Below, piece after piece: positions 36,541-50,000 of a DNA stretch of 64,000 nucleotides. This DNA is from Ascaphus truei. Taxonomy: Eukaryota; Chordata; Amphibia; Anura; Ascaphidae. The stretch covers positions 124,279,518 through 124,343,517 of the forward strand of contig CM071568.1 in the NCBI GenBank assembly GCA_036426205.1, given 5' to 3'. Position numbers and translations under genes: made by a program. The notes beneath the pieces are model-generated. The model worked only from the letters and a program-made list of their open reading frames with translations, had not been told where the DNA came from and did not search any database. The number at the start of each line of letters is the position of its first letter. Within the stretch, counting starts at the first letter, position 1.

Positions 36541-38840
36541 AATGTTCTCTGGGCCCTTTGAAGAACTAGTTGACTATTTCCAATCCGAATTCTTAAAACT
36601 CTGCGATACCCATGCTCCACTACGCAAAATAAGGGTTCGGGGGGCCCACCTTCCATGGGTTACACCTGACCTTATAGCACTCTACCAGTTCAGGGATGCC
36701 TTGTGGAAAAGCTACAAAGTAACTGGCACTACCAAGGATCTCAATCACTACAGATGCCTGCGGAACATGTGCACAAGGCAAACAAGGCATGCAAAAGCAC
36801 AATATTACTCTGACAATCTCCACCAGAATACATCAAACCCAGCTAACTTCTGGAAGGTTATCAACAATATATTCCAGCCTCCTAACCATCAACAACCAAG
36901 TAATATCACTAAGGGGGATATTACTCTGACAACCCCCACTGACATTGCAAATGCATTCAATGATTACTTTGTGGGGTGTGCCACTAACTTATTAGCGAAA
37001 CGCAGCCCAAACCACAAACCTGAATCTCACCCTGGGAGTACCCCTATAGTTCCACCCCCTCCCAAAACTGCCCACAATTTTCAATTTGGCCCAGTATCTG
37101 AAGAGGAGATTATACAAGCGCTCCTCAAACTAAAACTAAGCAGCCAATGTGGACCCAACTTACTAAAATCTAGGTTCCTACGACTTGGTGCCCCAGCCAT
37201 TGCCAAACCAATTGCGTCCATAGTCAACTCTATCCTGTCTGCAGGCCATATCCCTAAGACCTGGAAAACTGCCAGAGTTGTCCCAATCTTCAAAAGTGGG
37301 GACAAAAACACTGTCTCAAACTACAGGCCAATCTCACTTCTCCCAATTCTATCCAAAGTCATGGAAAAAGTCCACTCCCAATTAAGCGATTTCTATACCA
37401 AGACAAATTTCCCTAGCCAATTCCAATCTGGGTTTCGCCCCAAACACTCCACCGTAACTACCCTGCTAAAAGTTTGCAATGAAATCCAGTGTGGAATGGA
37501 ACGGGGACAACTCACTGGTGCAGTATTCCTAGATTTTACAAAGGCTTTTGACACAGTTGATCATGCTATCCTGCTTAACAAACTCCAGAGCTCTGGAATA
37601 GGGAAGCATGCTTTAAACTGGTTTCAGTCCTACCTATCAGGAAGATCCCAACATGTGTCCATCTCAGGCTCTAACTCCAACCCCCTGGATATCACCTGTG
37701 GTGTCCCGCAAGGCTCTGTTCTGGGGCCCCTACTCTTCTCAGTGTTCATTAATGATCTTCCCACAGCTTGTAAGGAAGCCTCAATACACATGTATGCAGA
37801 CGACACAATCCTATATGCACACAGCCATAGCCTCTCTGACCTTCAACACATACTTCAGTCTGACTTTTTGAGACTCGAAAACTGGATTTCCCAAAACAAA
37901 CTGTTTTAAAACACTGACAAGACTGTAACAATGGTATTTGGGACCAAGACTAAATTTGTAAAGCTTCCAGTGACTGAGCTGATTAGAACCAACGCTAACA
38001 CCACCCTAACACCTGTCACTAGTTTTAAATACCTGGGCTTATGGTTTGACTCCCACTTAACATTCGGGATGCACATTGATACCCTGACAACCAAGACCTA
38101 TGCCAAACTAGGGGTACTTTACAGGAACAAATCCTCCCTAAGTCTCCTGGTCAGAAAGCGTATCGCACAGCAGATGCTAATGCCAATTATTGACTATGGA
38201 GACATAGTATATGGCTCGGCACCTCAAACCCACCTTAGCAAACTTGACACCCTCTACAATTCAATTTGTCGTTTTGTTCTCCAATGCAACTACAACACAC
38301 ATCACTGCGAAATGCTCAAAGAACTAGATTGGTCATCACTAGAGTCTAGGCGCAAAGTTCACCTTTCCTGTCTTACCTTTAAATTCTTCATGGGCAAGCT
38401 ACCCAGCTACCTGAACAAGCTCCTCACCCCTACCACTTGCAGCACTTATCACCTGAGATCAGACTCCAAAAGACTGTTCATGGTCCCAAGGCTCAACAAA
38501 GTATCCGGACGTTCCTCCTCCTACCGTGCACCCCAAAACTGGAACAACCTACCAGAGACTCTCACATCCACCACCAGTTTAAGTTCTTTCAAATCTAAGG
38601 CTGTCTCACATTTTAACCTGGTCTGTAACTGTTTCATACGCTCATAATATATATTTTCTTTAACTGTGCACGCAATGTCTTGTATATAATGTATACCCTG
38701 TTCATTTATGTAACTGTACTTGTAACCATGTATTATTTGTCTTAACTCTGTGCCCAGGACATACTTGAAAACGAGAGGTAACTCAATGTATTACTTCCTG
38801 GTAAAATATTTTATAAATAAATAAAATAAATAGTTGAAGA
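36541..38840 (+). mobile_element. L2/CR1-like LINE with nearly intact RT
   Basis: Two frames, 36542-37909 and 37931-38647, form the C-terminal part of an ORF2 protein: endonuclease tail (HAPLRKIRVRG), RT with NYRPISLLPILSKVMEK, FLDFTKAFDTVDH, GVPQGSVLGPLLFSVFINDL and MYADDTILY, then the thumb (FKYLGLWFD) and C-terminus. Only one in-frame stop (TAA at 37907) separates the two frames. The 3' end is a short A/T-rich repeat tail (taaataaataaa) at 38815-38832. The endonuclease N-terminus is missing. It lies between the convergent ends of GPLD1 and MRS2. Copies of the same 3' end occur at 42.2, 43.5 and 60.1 kb. Confidence 0.9.
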
Positions 38841-40926
38841 TCTCGAATATCTAGTTTGCAGCTAGAACAGATTGCAGAACCATACCACACCACAAGTTTG
38901 CTAGGTTCAAACTCAGCCTTTGCACTTTCTGACAACACTTCATTGCCCATTTCCCTTCTTTATCCACTTATCAAGAGATTGATATGAAATAAGCACTCTT
39001 CCTTTGACAATGTTGTTACTTAGGGGACTAGATTGTGTGTTGCATTTCTCACTTCCTTTTAGTGGTAAATTACAAGTACTCAAATCTTCACCCAAATACG
39101 TCATTACCAAAAGCCAACCAGCAGACGAACTTCAACTTAAATTTGAAATCCATGGTAAAAGAAAGAACATACAAAATAAGTAAGACCTTTTATTTATAAA
39201 ATCAGAAAAGCAAAAATAGATCACTTGGGTTAATACAATATAATATCAATAATATAAGCCATAGAAATAAATATTCCGTTCACCCCTACCAAATGTCAAT
39301 ACAAATCAGTGTTGCCCTCAAAATGTTTAACTGTGAAAGTTCATGAAAGAAACATAACACACAGAAATGGGAACTGAAATAGATTCAGCTGCACTAAAAA
39401 GTAAATTATTCTTGGAGTGTCTTAGGACAATGGACCATAGTAACAAAGCAGTCTGGAAGATAACTTACGGCATATTTAAATTAAAAGGCTGTAGATGTGG
39501 TCTTCCAGCGCCAGCATGGGCCTTCTGGCAGAAGACTGCTTTCTATATATGGGTTTATTGCATCTCACAGGTTTCAAATAGGTTTAATAGGATAAACATG
39601 GAAGCTCTTAAGCTTTCTAGACCTTAAGAAACATTTCACTCAGATATATCCCCTTGCGGTGAAAAACAAAACAATTCAGCTGCGGTTACACTGTATGGAG
39701 AAAAGACTTCTGTGATTTAGGAAACTCATTACGTTGGTCTCCTTAGTCCCTGTACAAGAAATTGGCAACATTGCCTTCTTACAATACAAGCAGCGTAAAA
39801 AAATATAGGAAAGAGATTAGAGAGAGAGGAGCGATAGGAGATTATAATAGATATGTAAAAATATTAATATAGATATAGATATATATATATATATATTATA
39901 TATATATAGATTTTTTTTTTTTTCTTTCATATATGCAGGCTTTGATTACCTTTTTATTGAAAACTAATGACCTAAGCTGCGATCGATTTGGTCTCCCGTG
40001 ATCAATCAGCAAAATCCTGCTTCCCAGGGTTCACTAAATGACTACCTTTCAGTTTCAAATCAATCCTTCAGTCAGTAACTCAGCAGCTACAATGTATCCT
40101 ATTACTAAGGTAACATTATCCATTGTTACAGTTTACAGCTCAAACAGCTGGGAATATTGGCAACAAATTATCAAACAGGAAAGTGTTACAAAGATCTTGC
40201 ACTGCTTATGAAAATGTGCTAAAACTTGGTATAGAAATTAAAGGATTATCAGTACTGTATACTAAAACTCATTGAAAAAAAAAGTAATATGTATCCAATA
40301 CTGCAGAACTGATTTTAAAATTAAAATAAAAAACATTTAGAATATTGCTTGGATTGCTCCTTTAAAATATGAATACAAATGTTGCAATCTTAGCCAGACA
40401 TTTGCAGAATAGGCCAATAAATAATTATCTTGGGCGTAGGTAGGCAAGAGGGGGCGAAAAAACCCAGCAATTTAAGCCTGTACATTTGGTCGTAACAATT
40501 AATGGTTTACCCCCTCATTCATATTTACAAAACCAAAAGTAACCGTGCAACATGATTAATAGAACATCATATAAATATTAAGGCACACTGGCTTAATACA
40601 GTAGTACATTCAAAGTGAACAGGTTGCACTGTAGAATGATGCTGTGCATCACTACATACTACAAATACTTATTTCCTTAGAGAACTCTTCATACTGTACC
40701 ATCATCATGCCTACCAGATGTGTCCTTTTTCTACAGAGCTTCCCAAACTTTCCCTTCTCACAGACATTTCACACGAAAACCCTTATTCAATAAGATGTGA
40801 CGATGCTTGTCCATGGCTGAACATGTGAATGTAATGCAGTGGCTTTCCTGGCATACAGAAACAGGGTTTTTTTCTTTTTTTAAACACAAAAATTCCTGGA
40901 TTACATTTTCACTGTAATGTCACAAT
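38841..40926. other. Region 3' of MRS2, possible 3' UTR
   Basis: Largely repeat-free AT-rich DNA immediately downstream of the proposed MRS2 stop on the minus strand. A candidate minus-strand poly(A) signal AATAAA reads at 39189-39194. A (TA)n lies at 39882-39907. Confidence 0.4.
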
Positions 40927-41058
40927 CTAACGTTCAGAAAGGATCTGCTGAAGGGTGAAAGCACTATAGGCTGGAGTCTCAGGTACCACCAAAGTTATTG
41001 GGATCTGCAGTTCAAGGACTGAATGCCTTTGGAGCTCTCGGGGACAACTCGGAAAGCC
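40927..41058 (-). CDS. MRS2: Candidate MRS2 terminal exon
   Basis: The minus-strand open segment begins after attgtcttgag and codes 43 residues, ending QQILSER and stop TAG. The mammalian protein ends with a similar ILxxR pattern. The phase (0) and the resulting total length fit the upstream exon. The rest of the segment shows little similarity, and the acceptor GAG is unusual, so another exon is possible. Confidence 0.45.
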   Translation of the reverse strand, partial: GFPSCPRELQRHSVLELQIPITLVVPETPAYSAFTLQQILSER

Positions 41059-44000
41059 CTCAAGACAATAAAATAAGTTATATTCCACTCTCCTGCTATA
41101 ATTTAGTGCTTGCACAAGAAAAGAAAATTGGCAATCTGTGTGCCAGGAAAGCAGATATTTTAGCTGGGCATGCCAGCCTACTGAGGCACCGAGCAGCAAA
41201 ATGGTTGCCTCACAAGGAGCCCAAACATTTGGTGACTGGGGAACCTATGATTAGTGCCCGATGGAGCGCATCCGATGAACATATGAGGTCTGGTAAAATA
41301 TATATATTTTTTTTACTGTGTAAAAACACTCTGGACTTCCACTTGGGTGCAATATAAAATAAAGTCCAGTTGCTTGAATGTTCAGATGATCCTTCACCGC
41401 TTCTTCCATAGTGGCAAAATGTCACTGTAACAACCACGCCACAACTTTGCAGTCGGATACTTATCGGTTTGTCGAGGTACTTCTACTTGATGTGAAGGCT
41501 TCGACCTTATGGCCGTTCTTGGTCTCTACTCTTCCACTCAAAGGGTATGTCCTCTTGAGCAGTGACGGCACCTAGTTCATTCAAGCAAGATAACAGAAGG
41601 AGGCAGAAGTTTAAACATAAATGGTCTAATGCAGGGGCGCGCCAACTTTCCCCGCTGCGCCCCCTTGTCTGCACTCCCCTCCCCCCCTGCTTGCGCCCCC
41701 CTCATGTCTCCAGCGTGAAATGACGCTGCTGGTTCACGTGACGTCACGTTGCCATGGAGACACGGTAAGTGAAGTTACAGGGGTCTCACACGATCCCCCC
41801 AGCATTTAATTAAAATGCCTTGGGGAAGAGGGGCCTCTGCAACAGGCCCCCCAACCCCCCCCCAAAAAAATGTCACGCCCCCAGTCTAATGTATTACTTG
41901 GAATTTGTATCAACTTTTTGTAAAAACATTATGACATATTCTGGAATGTTATGTTGATGAATTGTTCAAAGCCGGCTGTGGCTGCAATCATTCTCGTGTA
42001 AAGTCTGCCTTCATTTTTTCTTTAAAAAAAAAAATGTTCATTAAGAATTAGGTTTTCAAATAGAAAAATCTGCACTCTCTCTCAGTGCATCGTTGTCCTC
42101 ATTAGATCATCTCTATCCAGTTTACAGTGTACAAAAGGAGATAACTCTTATTTTTACTCATTTATAAATGTTTTACCAGGAAGTAATAGTGAGTTACTGC
42201 TTGTTTTCAAGTATGTCCTGGGCATAGAGGCTACAAATAAAGTTACATTAAGTGAGCAGGGTTATACATCATATACAAGACATTGTATGCACAGTAAGAG
42301 ATAATATATTGTTATAGGCGTATGTAACAGTTACAGACCAGATTAAAAATGTGAGATAGCTTTAGTTTTGAAAGAATTTAGACTGGTAGCGGCTTTCCTT
42401 GTCTCAGGTAGATTATTCCAGTTGTGAGGTGCACGGTAAGAGAATGAGGAGCAGCCGGATGGATACTCTGTTGAACCTTGGGGCCATGAACAGTCTTTTG
42501 GAGTCAGATCTCAGATAAGTGCTGCATGTGGTAGGGGTGAGGAGCTTGTCCTGATAGACGGGTAGCTTGCCCAGAAAGTATTTGAAGGCAAGACAGGAAA
42601 GGTGAACTTTGCGCCTAGACTCAAGTGATGACCAGTCCAGTTATTTGAGCATTTCACAGTGATGTGTGTTGTAGTTGCATTAGAGGACACATCGGCTTAT
42701 TGAAGTGAATGTAATGGAACAAGGAGTGAAGAGATACACCATACAGAAAGTTTTAATTTTTATTCCTAATAAAATGTATAACTTTCCATGGAAATAACCT
42801 TAGGGTGGGGTAAATATTATGACTGCAGTCCCGCTTGTAAGGGCGCTACAATACACATGTATGTAGATGACGCAATCTATGCCAAACTAGATGTACTTGA
42901 TAGGAACAAAACCTCCCTAAGACTGCTGGTCAGAAAGCGTATCACTCAGCAGATGCCAATGCCAATTATAGACTATGGGGACATAGTATATGTCAAAGCA
43001 CCCCAAACTCACCATAGCAAACTAGACACCCCCTACAACTCAATATGCTGTTTTGTCCTCCAATGTAACTACAACATGCATTACTGTGAAATGTTCAAAT
43101 AACTAAATGGCCATCACTTGCGTCCAGACGCAAAAAAGTTCATTATTCTTGTCTTGCCTTCAAAAATACTTTCTGGGTAACTATGCAACAAGCTCCTCAC
43201 CCCTACCACATGTAGCACATATCACCTGAGATCGGACTCCAAAAGATATCTCATGGTCTCAAAGTTCAAAGAATCTGGCCACTCCTCTTACTGTGCACCA
43301 CACCTCAGAAACAATCTACTGTACCCGAGACTCTCAAAGCCGCCACCAGTCTAAGTTCTTCAAAGACTAAAGCTGTCTCCGATTTTAATCTGATCTATAA
43401 ACAGTTACATACACAACTTTAAACACATTTTTAACTTTTTATGGAATATAATGTACAACCCTGTTCATTTAATGTAACAATGTACTGTTATCATAACTGT
43501 GCCCAGAACATACTTGAAAAGGAGAGCTCTCTCTCTCAATGTATTACTTCCTGGTAAAACGTTTAATAAATAATCAAAACCTGGACCTTTAAGAAAAAAA
43601 ACACCTGCAAAATTCTGAAGGCCACGGTGCTCTATATTCATATGACCCTAATATAGTACCAAATCGTATGACAGGCAAGCACCAGTTTAATTATATGCAA
43701 TTTGGATTGCAAGGCACACTTCAAAAACAAAAATCATACTTTTTTTAAATAATAAAAAAAAAAAAAAAAAAAAAAAACAATAGGTCACATCTTTTAGCAA
43801 TGATTCATAGTTTAATTACAGATAATTTATGTATCTCAATGTTGTCTGAATATTCTGTGGTAGTGAAGAGCCGGACTACAAAAGTAGTGTGTGACAACTG
43901 TATATACTGTGACGGTAGGGGTTACCGGCATCACAAAACTGAAATGAAGCCCAGCTTGCTACCCCTAAATCTATGTAACTTGGCCACCTTTGTAAGGCTT

Positions 44001-47000
44001 ATTTTGGCCAAATATATTTAACAACTAGGGAAGAACAGGGAATGTGTAAATTTATTTCCATGTCTGTAAGAATGTATTTCAAAGTCTGTATTTGTTATTC
44101 CCTGCACATGCAATCACACAGTTTAGTGCAAGGGTGGGCAACCTATTTTTCAATGTAGCCACAGGTGTGGCGAATTAGAAGTGAAAATAGCTACACAATG
44201 TACAAATTGAGGTATTATGTTGCACATGCGAACATTTTAAACACACTGAACAAGTTTATAAATTCTCAGGGCTGTTCTATAGTGTGTGCGCCCGTGCGAA
44301 CGCACGTGCACGTGACACATGCTTCTTGTGTGTATGCTGTGAGCGAGTGAGGTACTGTGTGTGTGTGTGTTATAAATACGTTTCAAATAAATAAAGAAAT
44401 GCTTTAATAAATTATTTATTAACATTGTACACACACACACACACACACACAATTTTAGTGGTGGTAGTGGCGTAAAATCTTTATTTTCCTCATCTTCCCC
44501 CCTGTCGTGCGCGGCACCATTATAGAAAGACTGACTAACCTCAGCCAACTATAACTGCCACACGTGCGCACGGCATAGCAAGCGCACGCCTCAGACCGCA
44601 ACCTCCCACATCCTCTCACCCCCCTTTACGCCACCACTACCCTCCTCATCATCTCCTCACCCCCTCATCATCACCATCTCATTTAACCCCCCCTCATCAC
44701 CATCTCATTTAACTCCCCCTCCTCATCTTCCCCAGCACCCTTGATCTCCCCCATCATCAAGCACCCCCTCTCCCCCCCAGTGGTGGGATTCAAATTTTTT
44801 AGTAAAATATTATCTCCCACCAGGGTGGGGGGGGGGGGGAAGAGAGAGGGGGGGGGGAAGGGAGAGGGGGAGATGTTTTATGTTTATGTATTATATTTAT
44901 GGTTTTTTAAAAATGTTTTTATTCAGTTGAACAGGACTGCATGTGGGGGGGGGGTAAAGACCAGAGCCCCCCTCACATCACTCCCATCCCCCCTCCCCCC
45001 CCCACATCTCACCCAGCCCCCCTCCCCCCCCACATCTCACCCAGCCCCCCTCCCCCCCACATTTCACCCAGCCCCCCTCACATTTCCCAATCAACCAGCC
45101 CTCACATTTCACCCAGCCCCCTCACATTTCACCCAGCCCCCTCACATTTCACCCAGCCCCCTCACATTTCCCCCAGCCCCCTCACATTTCACCCAGCCCC
45201 CTCACATTTCACCCAGCCCCCCTCACATTTCACCCGCCCCCTCACATTTCACCAGCCCCTCACACCTCATTTCCACCCAGCCCCCTCACATCTCACCCAG
45301 CCCCCCTCAAATCTCTCCCTGACCCCCTCATATATCTCTCCCAGTCCTCCCATCCATGCCTACCTTGTCTGGTAGTAGAATCTCTTGAGTCAGAGCAGGA
45401 GCAGCACGGGGAGAGGAGCCGTGAGGTAGCAGCAGACAGGAAGTTCCGGGTCAGGCTGCTAGATGGCACACCTCCCCTGCAGTCCTGCTCTGACAAGTAA
45501 TTATGTTATGAGCTCATACTTTCAGCCCGGTGCCACATACCATCTCCGCGCAGCTTACCATCTTCCACCGCTGCATATCATCTCCCCCTGCCGCCTGTTA
45601 GGAAAGTTAGAAATCCCCCCCCCCCCCCCCACCCCATCAGGGAGTCCCGGCAGCCCTGTTTGCCACAGTTTAACTGCCAATTCGCCACAAGTGGCGAATG
45701 GCGACAGAGTTGCCCACCCTGGATTTAGTGAATCAACATTGTTCCCTGTTAAATCAATTCCCGTCTAGTTGAGCAAGCAATATGAGATAAAGTGTTTGTG
45801 ATTTATGTGTAAGCACTGTGATGTGATTTGGGAGTCAGCCCTGTAAAGTGTTAATTGGATTAAGTGAACAATCAGGGATGGGGATGGGTTCTTAGCACGC
45901 CCTCTGACTGTTGTGGCACTAACTTAATTTGTGCTCTGATTGTCCAGTAGCCCTCTCCCATCCAATGGATAGCCACAGAAGGCTATATAAGGGGTGCTGC
46001 TGATCAGAGAATCAGATCTACCTTCAGAGAGCATCTGAGGGCAAGAGAGGCCAACAAAGACTGAGAGACACTCTGGGAAGGAGTATGGAGATTCCCTCAG
46101 AGGACCATCTGAGAGACAGAGACATTCTGTAAAGGAGGTTGAAACTTTACAGTGACCAGCTGGAGAGATATCTCAGAAGGGCTGCTGTGAGATCCTGGAC
46201 GAGAAGCGGACAGGGCAAGTCTTCTTGAAGCAGGCCCCTGCACCTAGCAAGGCTAGAGTCTACTCCCCAGGCCCCCAGTTGGTATTGTATCTTTTTGTAC
46301 ATCTTTGTTTTGTCTGCTGGCGTGCCAGAATAAACCCCATTTTATTCAATAACTTTGTCCTGTCTGGTGCTAGTGATCCCGGTGGTTTTTGGTGTTAAAG
46401 TACTGGTCTCCCGTGACATGTACATTTTCTGTAAGTTGACCCAATGCTTCCATCTTCTATAACCATTCACTGCCAAATTGTGCTTTGCAAGCTACTATGG
46501 CAGGAAAGGGTTGTAATGTATGTCTCTATTTATATAGCACCAAAAGTGTACTCAGTGCTTCACAAAGAATACAGTACAGGGAATTCTAATACATTAAGTG
46601 CAGCAAAAACCAGACAATAGGAAAGGAAATCCCTGTCCCGAAGAGTTTACAATCTAAAAGATGTGATGGGAAACTTACAGAGACAGCAGGTGAGGGAATA
46701 AGTGCTGTAGATGGCAGTGCTTGGTCACAATGGGTGGTAGGAGTGGGTGTGGGACAATAGCCAAAGGCTATTGGAATGCTTGATTTGTGGTTTTAAGGTT
46801 GGTCAGGATTAAATCAGGTTAAGGTAGAAAGTGATGGGTAACTTCAGCATACCATACTTTTTTGGGGTTCTGCTGTAATACATTGTAATATGGGGTGAGA
46901 TACCAGAATCAGAATTTCATGTAATTTGAGGTCTTAAAAGCTCGCAAACAACTGAATTTATGAAGTACTAATGTTGGTCCATTATAAGTTATCCCATATT

Positions 47001-50000
47001 CCAATAAACCCACACTTCTATGGGAACAGCAAATACAATTCTGCATGTCACAAAGTACAACAAGTAAAACAATGGTATTTCGTGCTTCACACACAAAATC
47101 CTTATTCTGGCATCTGAATCTCAGTAATGAATGAACAGGCCTGTTGTATATTGTTGTCTACACATCAGTGCTTGTGGTTCTACAGCACACCATTGCAAAT
47201 GAAGAAAAGTGACTCAAATTATTTCTAACACTATTATACATACCGGGGGAGGTAATGATGTTTCTAAATGCCTTCCAAGAAATGAAAGCAACCGTCTCCA
47301 GATAAGTCCACTTCCCAGAAACATTATTCCCGTAACCAACCAAAACACATGAAGATCCTAGAAATAAAGTGATAATTGCAAATCGGTACTAAAAAATGAG
47401 TATCTATTCTGCTTACCAATTGACATAATTAGGGATTCTGATTCTGTGCATGACACTACTGCTGAATAAACCCTTCAGTGTCAGAGTGGCATACAACTAA
47501 TAGCAAATCAATACATTGGAAAAAAAAAAAGTAGAGAGAAAGGGAAGGTAGAAAAACCATACAAAAAGAAAAAGGAAGACAGAACAAGTAGATGCAATTT
47601 CATAAATTTGTATTTGGCCAAAAAGTCCATAACAAAAATATGTGAAGTTCAGACTCACAAAAAGGTACTATATATGATCTTACCTCTTCAAAGGAGGATT
47701 CCAAGTTCATACCAAATGCAACCCCTATAAGTCCAAAAAGGGAAAGTGAGAAGGTCCCCATGGTGAGCTGCAAGTTCAGCCTCATCATCACATTACGATG
47801 ACTGAAACACAGACATGACAAGAGAGACATTATTTACTACAAGTATTGCCATTTTATTTTAGTTCCACCATGTGTCTACAAAGAATAGCTCAATAGCCCC
47901 ATGTGACACAAAAAGGATTTAAAAACATTGAGTTTTCTTTCATTTGCTGCAGAGAACACAATTGTATTGAGAAAGTCTGCAACGTCTTGTATGAAGCTGT
48001 TACTAGCAGTTTCAGGAAACTCCAAAGTAGCCCTGATAACTGTTCTTGTTCATATGCACTATAACAGAGTTTTGGGGTATGCTCAAATTGGTTTCTTTGT
48101 ACTGTACTAATTTCTCCAAACATAAAACAAAAAGAAACCCATGCTCGACAACTAGACGACAAAAATATCACTACGATAACATGTACAATGGTGACATAAA
48201 TGACATCTTAACTGGCCCACAAATACAGGAAAACGTATACATTATACATGGGCATTGCATCACAATGGGCGTCATCACAATATGCCAGTCTTCTTATGGC
48301 ATGCAAGATTCTATATCCTTTCGTTGCTCTGGATCACAGCATAATATAACATAGGATGCAGTATCTAACCCAATTTAACAAACGTTGCATTTGATGGACA
48401 TAGGTCGCCTTTCATTTTAATCAATGATATAATATAACAAATAAACCTGGGCAAGAATAATAATACAATTTTTTTTTTTTTTTTTTTAACTCAAACTAAC
48501 CCAATATAAAACTTTCAGTCATGCTATTTCTGTTTGATTTTGTGCATGCTAGAACAGTGTATAAGTTGCAACTAACCTGTCCAGGTTGATGAAGATGACA
48601 CTTTCTGAATCATCAATCAGCACTCTTAGTTCCCTAGCTGCGTTGGCGAGGTCTTCTGCTTGTCTATAATAGTTCTCCAACAGCAGTTCCATTTCCTCTG
48701 CATGGTCTATCCTGGAAGTACTCTCCTCACTAGAAACAGCAGAAAATGGAGCTCAAACAATAAAATCTATCAAAAGTTTATCAAAAAACAAGCTCGAACT
48801 AAAATCCATTATCCCAATCTAAACCGAAATACCAACATATTCATTTCATAATTTGAAATGTACTTCAATCTTTGTTAACCAAGCAAGGCTTTTGAGGGAT
48901 TTGCCATTTAGACCCATATTTATTAAGCAGTGCCATGCCATAACAGTTGGACTGTCAGGCTGACAATCCTCAGCACAGCTGAAAAAAAAGACAGAAGAAA
49001 AAACTCCACATGATTAACTGAACCGATTTATTTAGATAGCATACAATGGTGTATTTGTTCTCTAAACGTTCTACGACAAATCAGCAAGGCATGTCTTTCT
49101 ATATAGTGAATAAAATAGTTTCTTGTAGTTGACATAAGCACGAAAACTAGGTTTGTGCAAATAGTGGATTAGATTGCACATTTACATGGCACATCTTAGT
49201 CCTCTTTAGCATGTCTTCCGCCGAGTGAACAGAGGTTTTATGATAAATAGAACAAAACCCTTTACATTACAACATTGTTTGGCATATAAGTACTGGTATT
49301 GCTAAAGAAGTGCGACGTCATGAGTGGTACGTTTGGTCTATAGTGTCACTTTTCTCCAATACCTGACAATATGTGAGACTGTGTCATGCAATTATACCAC
49401 AGCTAGCGATCTCATTCTTCCAAAGCCAATAGAAATGCTTAACGTGTGGTTATGAGTAACTCAACAGATAGTGATATAACCTTATTTTATGGATTTAAAG
49501 TCTGTACGATCCCCTAGTGTTCTCTTTATTTACTTCTGTTACCTTTACCGGAAATCCGGTAACGTCATGCAAGATGTGGCATTCAGATATACAAAAACAA
49601 AGACGGGATTAAAAAAAAATAAAAAAATAATAATTAATATTACTGCAGCTGCACATTTAGGGAGAACAGTCTACTCCATATAAAAATGCAATAATTTTCA
49701 CAATCAGAACGGATATTGTGTTCGTTGCGTATAGGATTGAAAGGTTGTTTGTGCATTTTAAAACCACCCTCTATGTGTAAGCAGCTTTTTATTGCATTGG
49801 AAATGTTATGCTTATGCTCCGAAAACTTGGGGTGCTTCGAACAAGAACAAAACAAATGTTAATGCAGCAGTAGCGCCCACTCTTTATAAACCCGACATAA
49901 ATCAGAAGTGTGGGTTCCTCCTGAGCTGATCCACACTTGTATTTTAGGGGAGTGCTTGATTTACCCTTTGCCAACCCAGTCCTTATCAGAGAGACAATAA

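Noticed and set aside
44741..45375. 193- and 144-codon plus-strand frames rich in P, S and H
   Set aside because: They are translations of the 20-base minisatellite and its C-rich flank.
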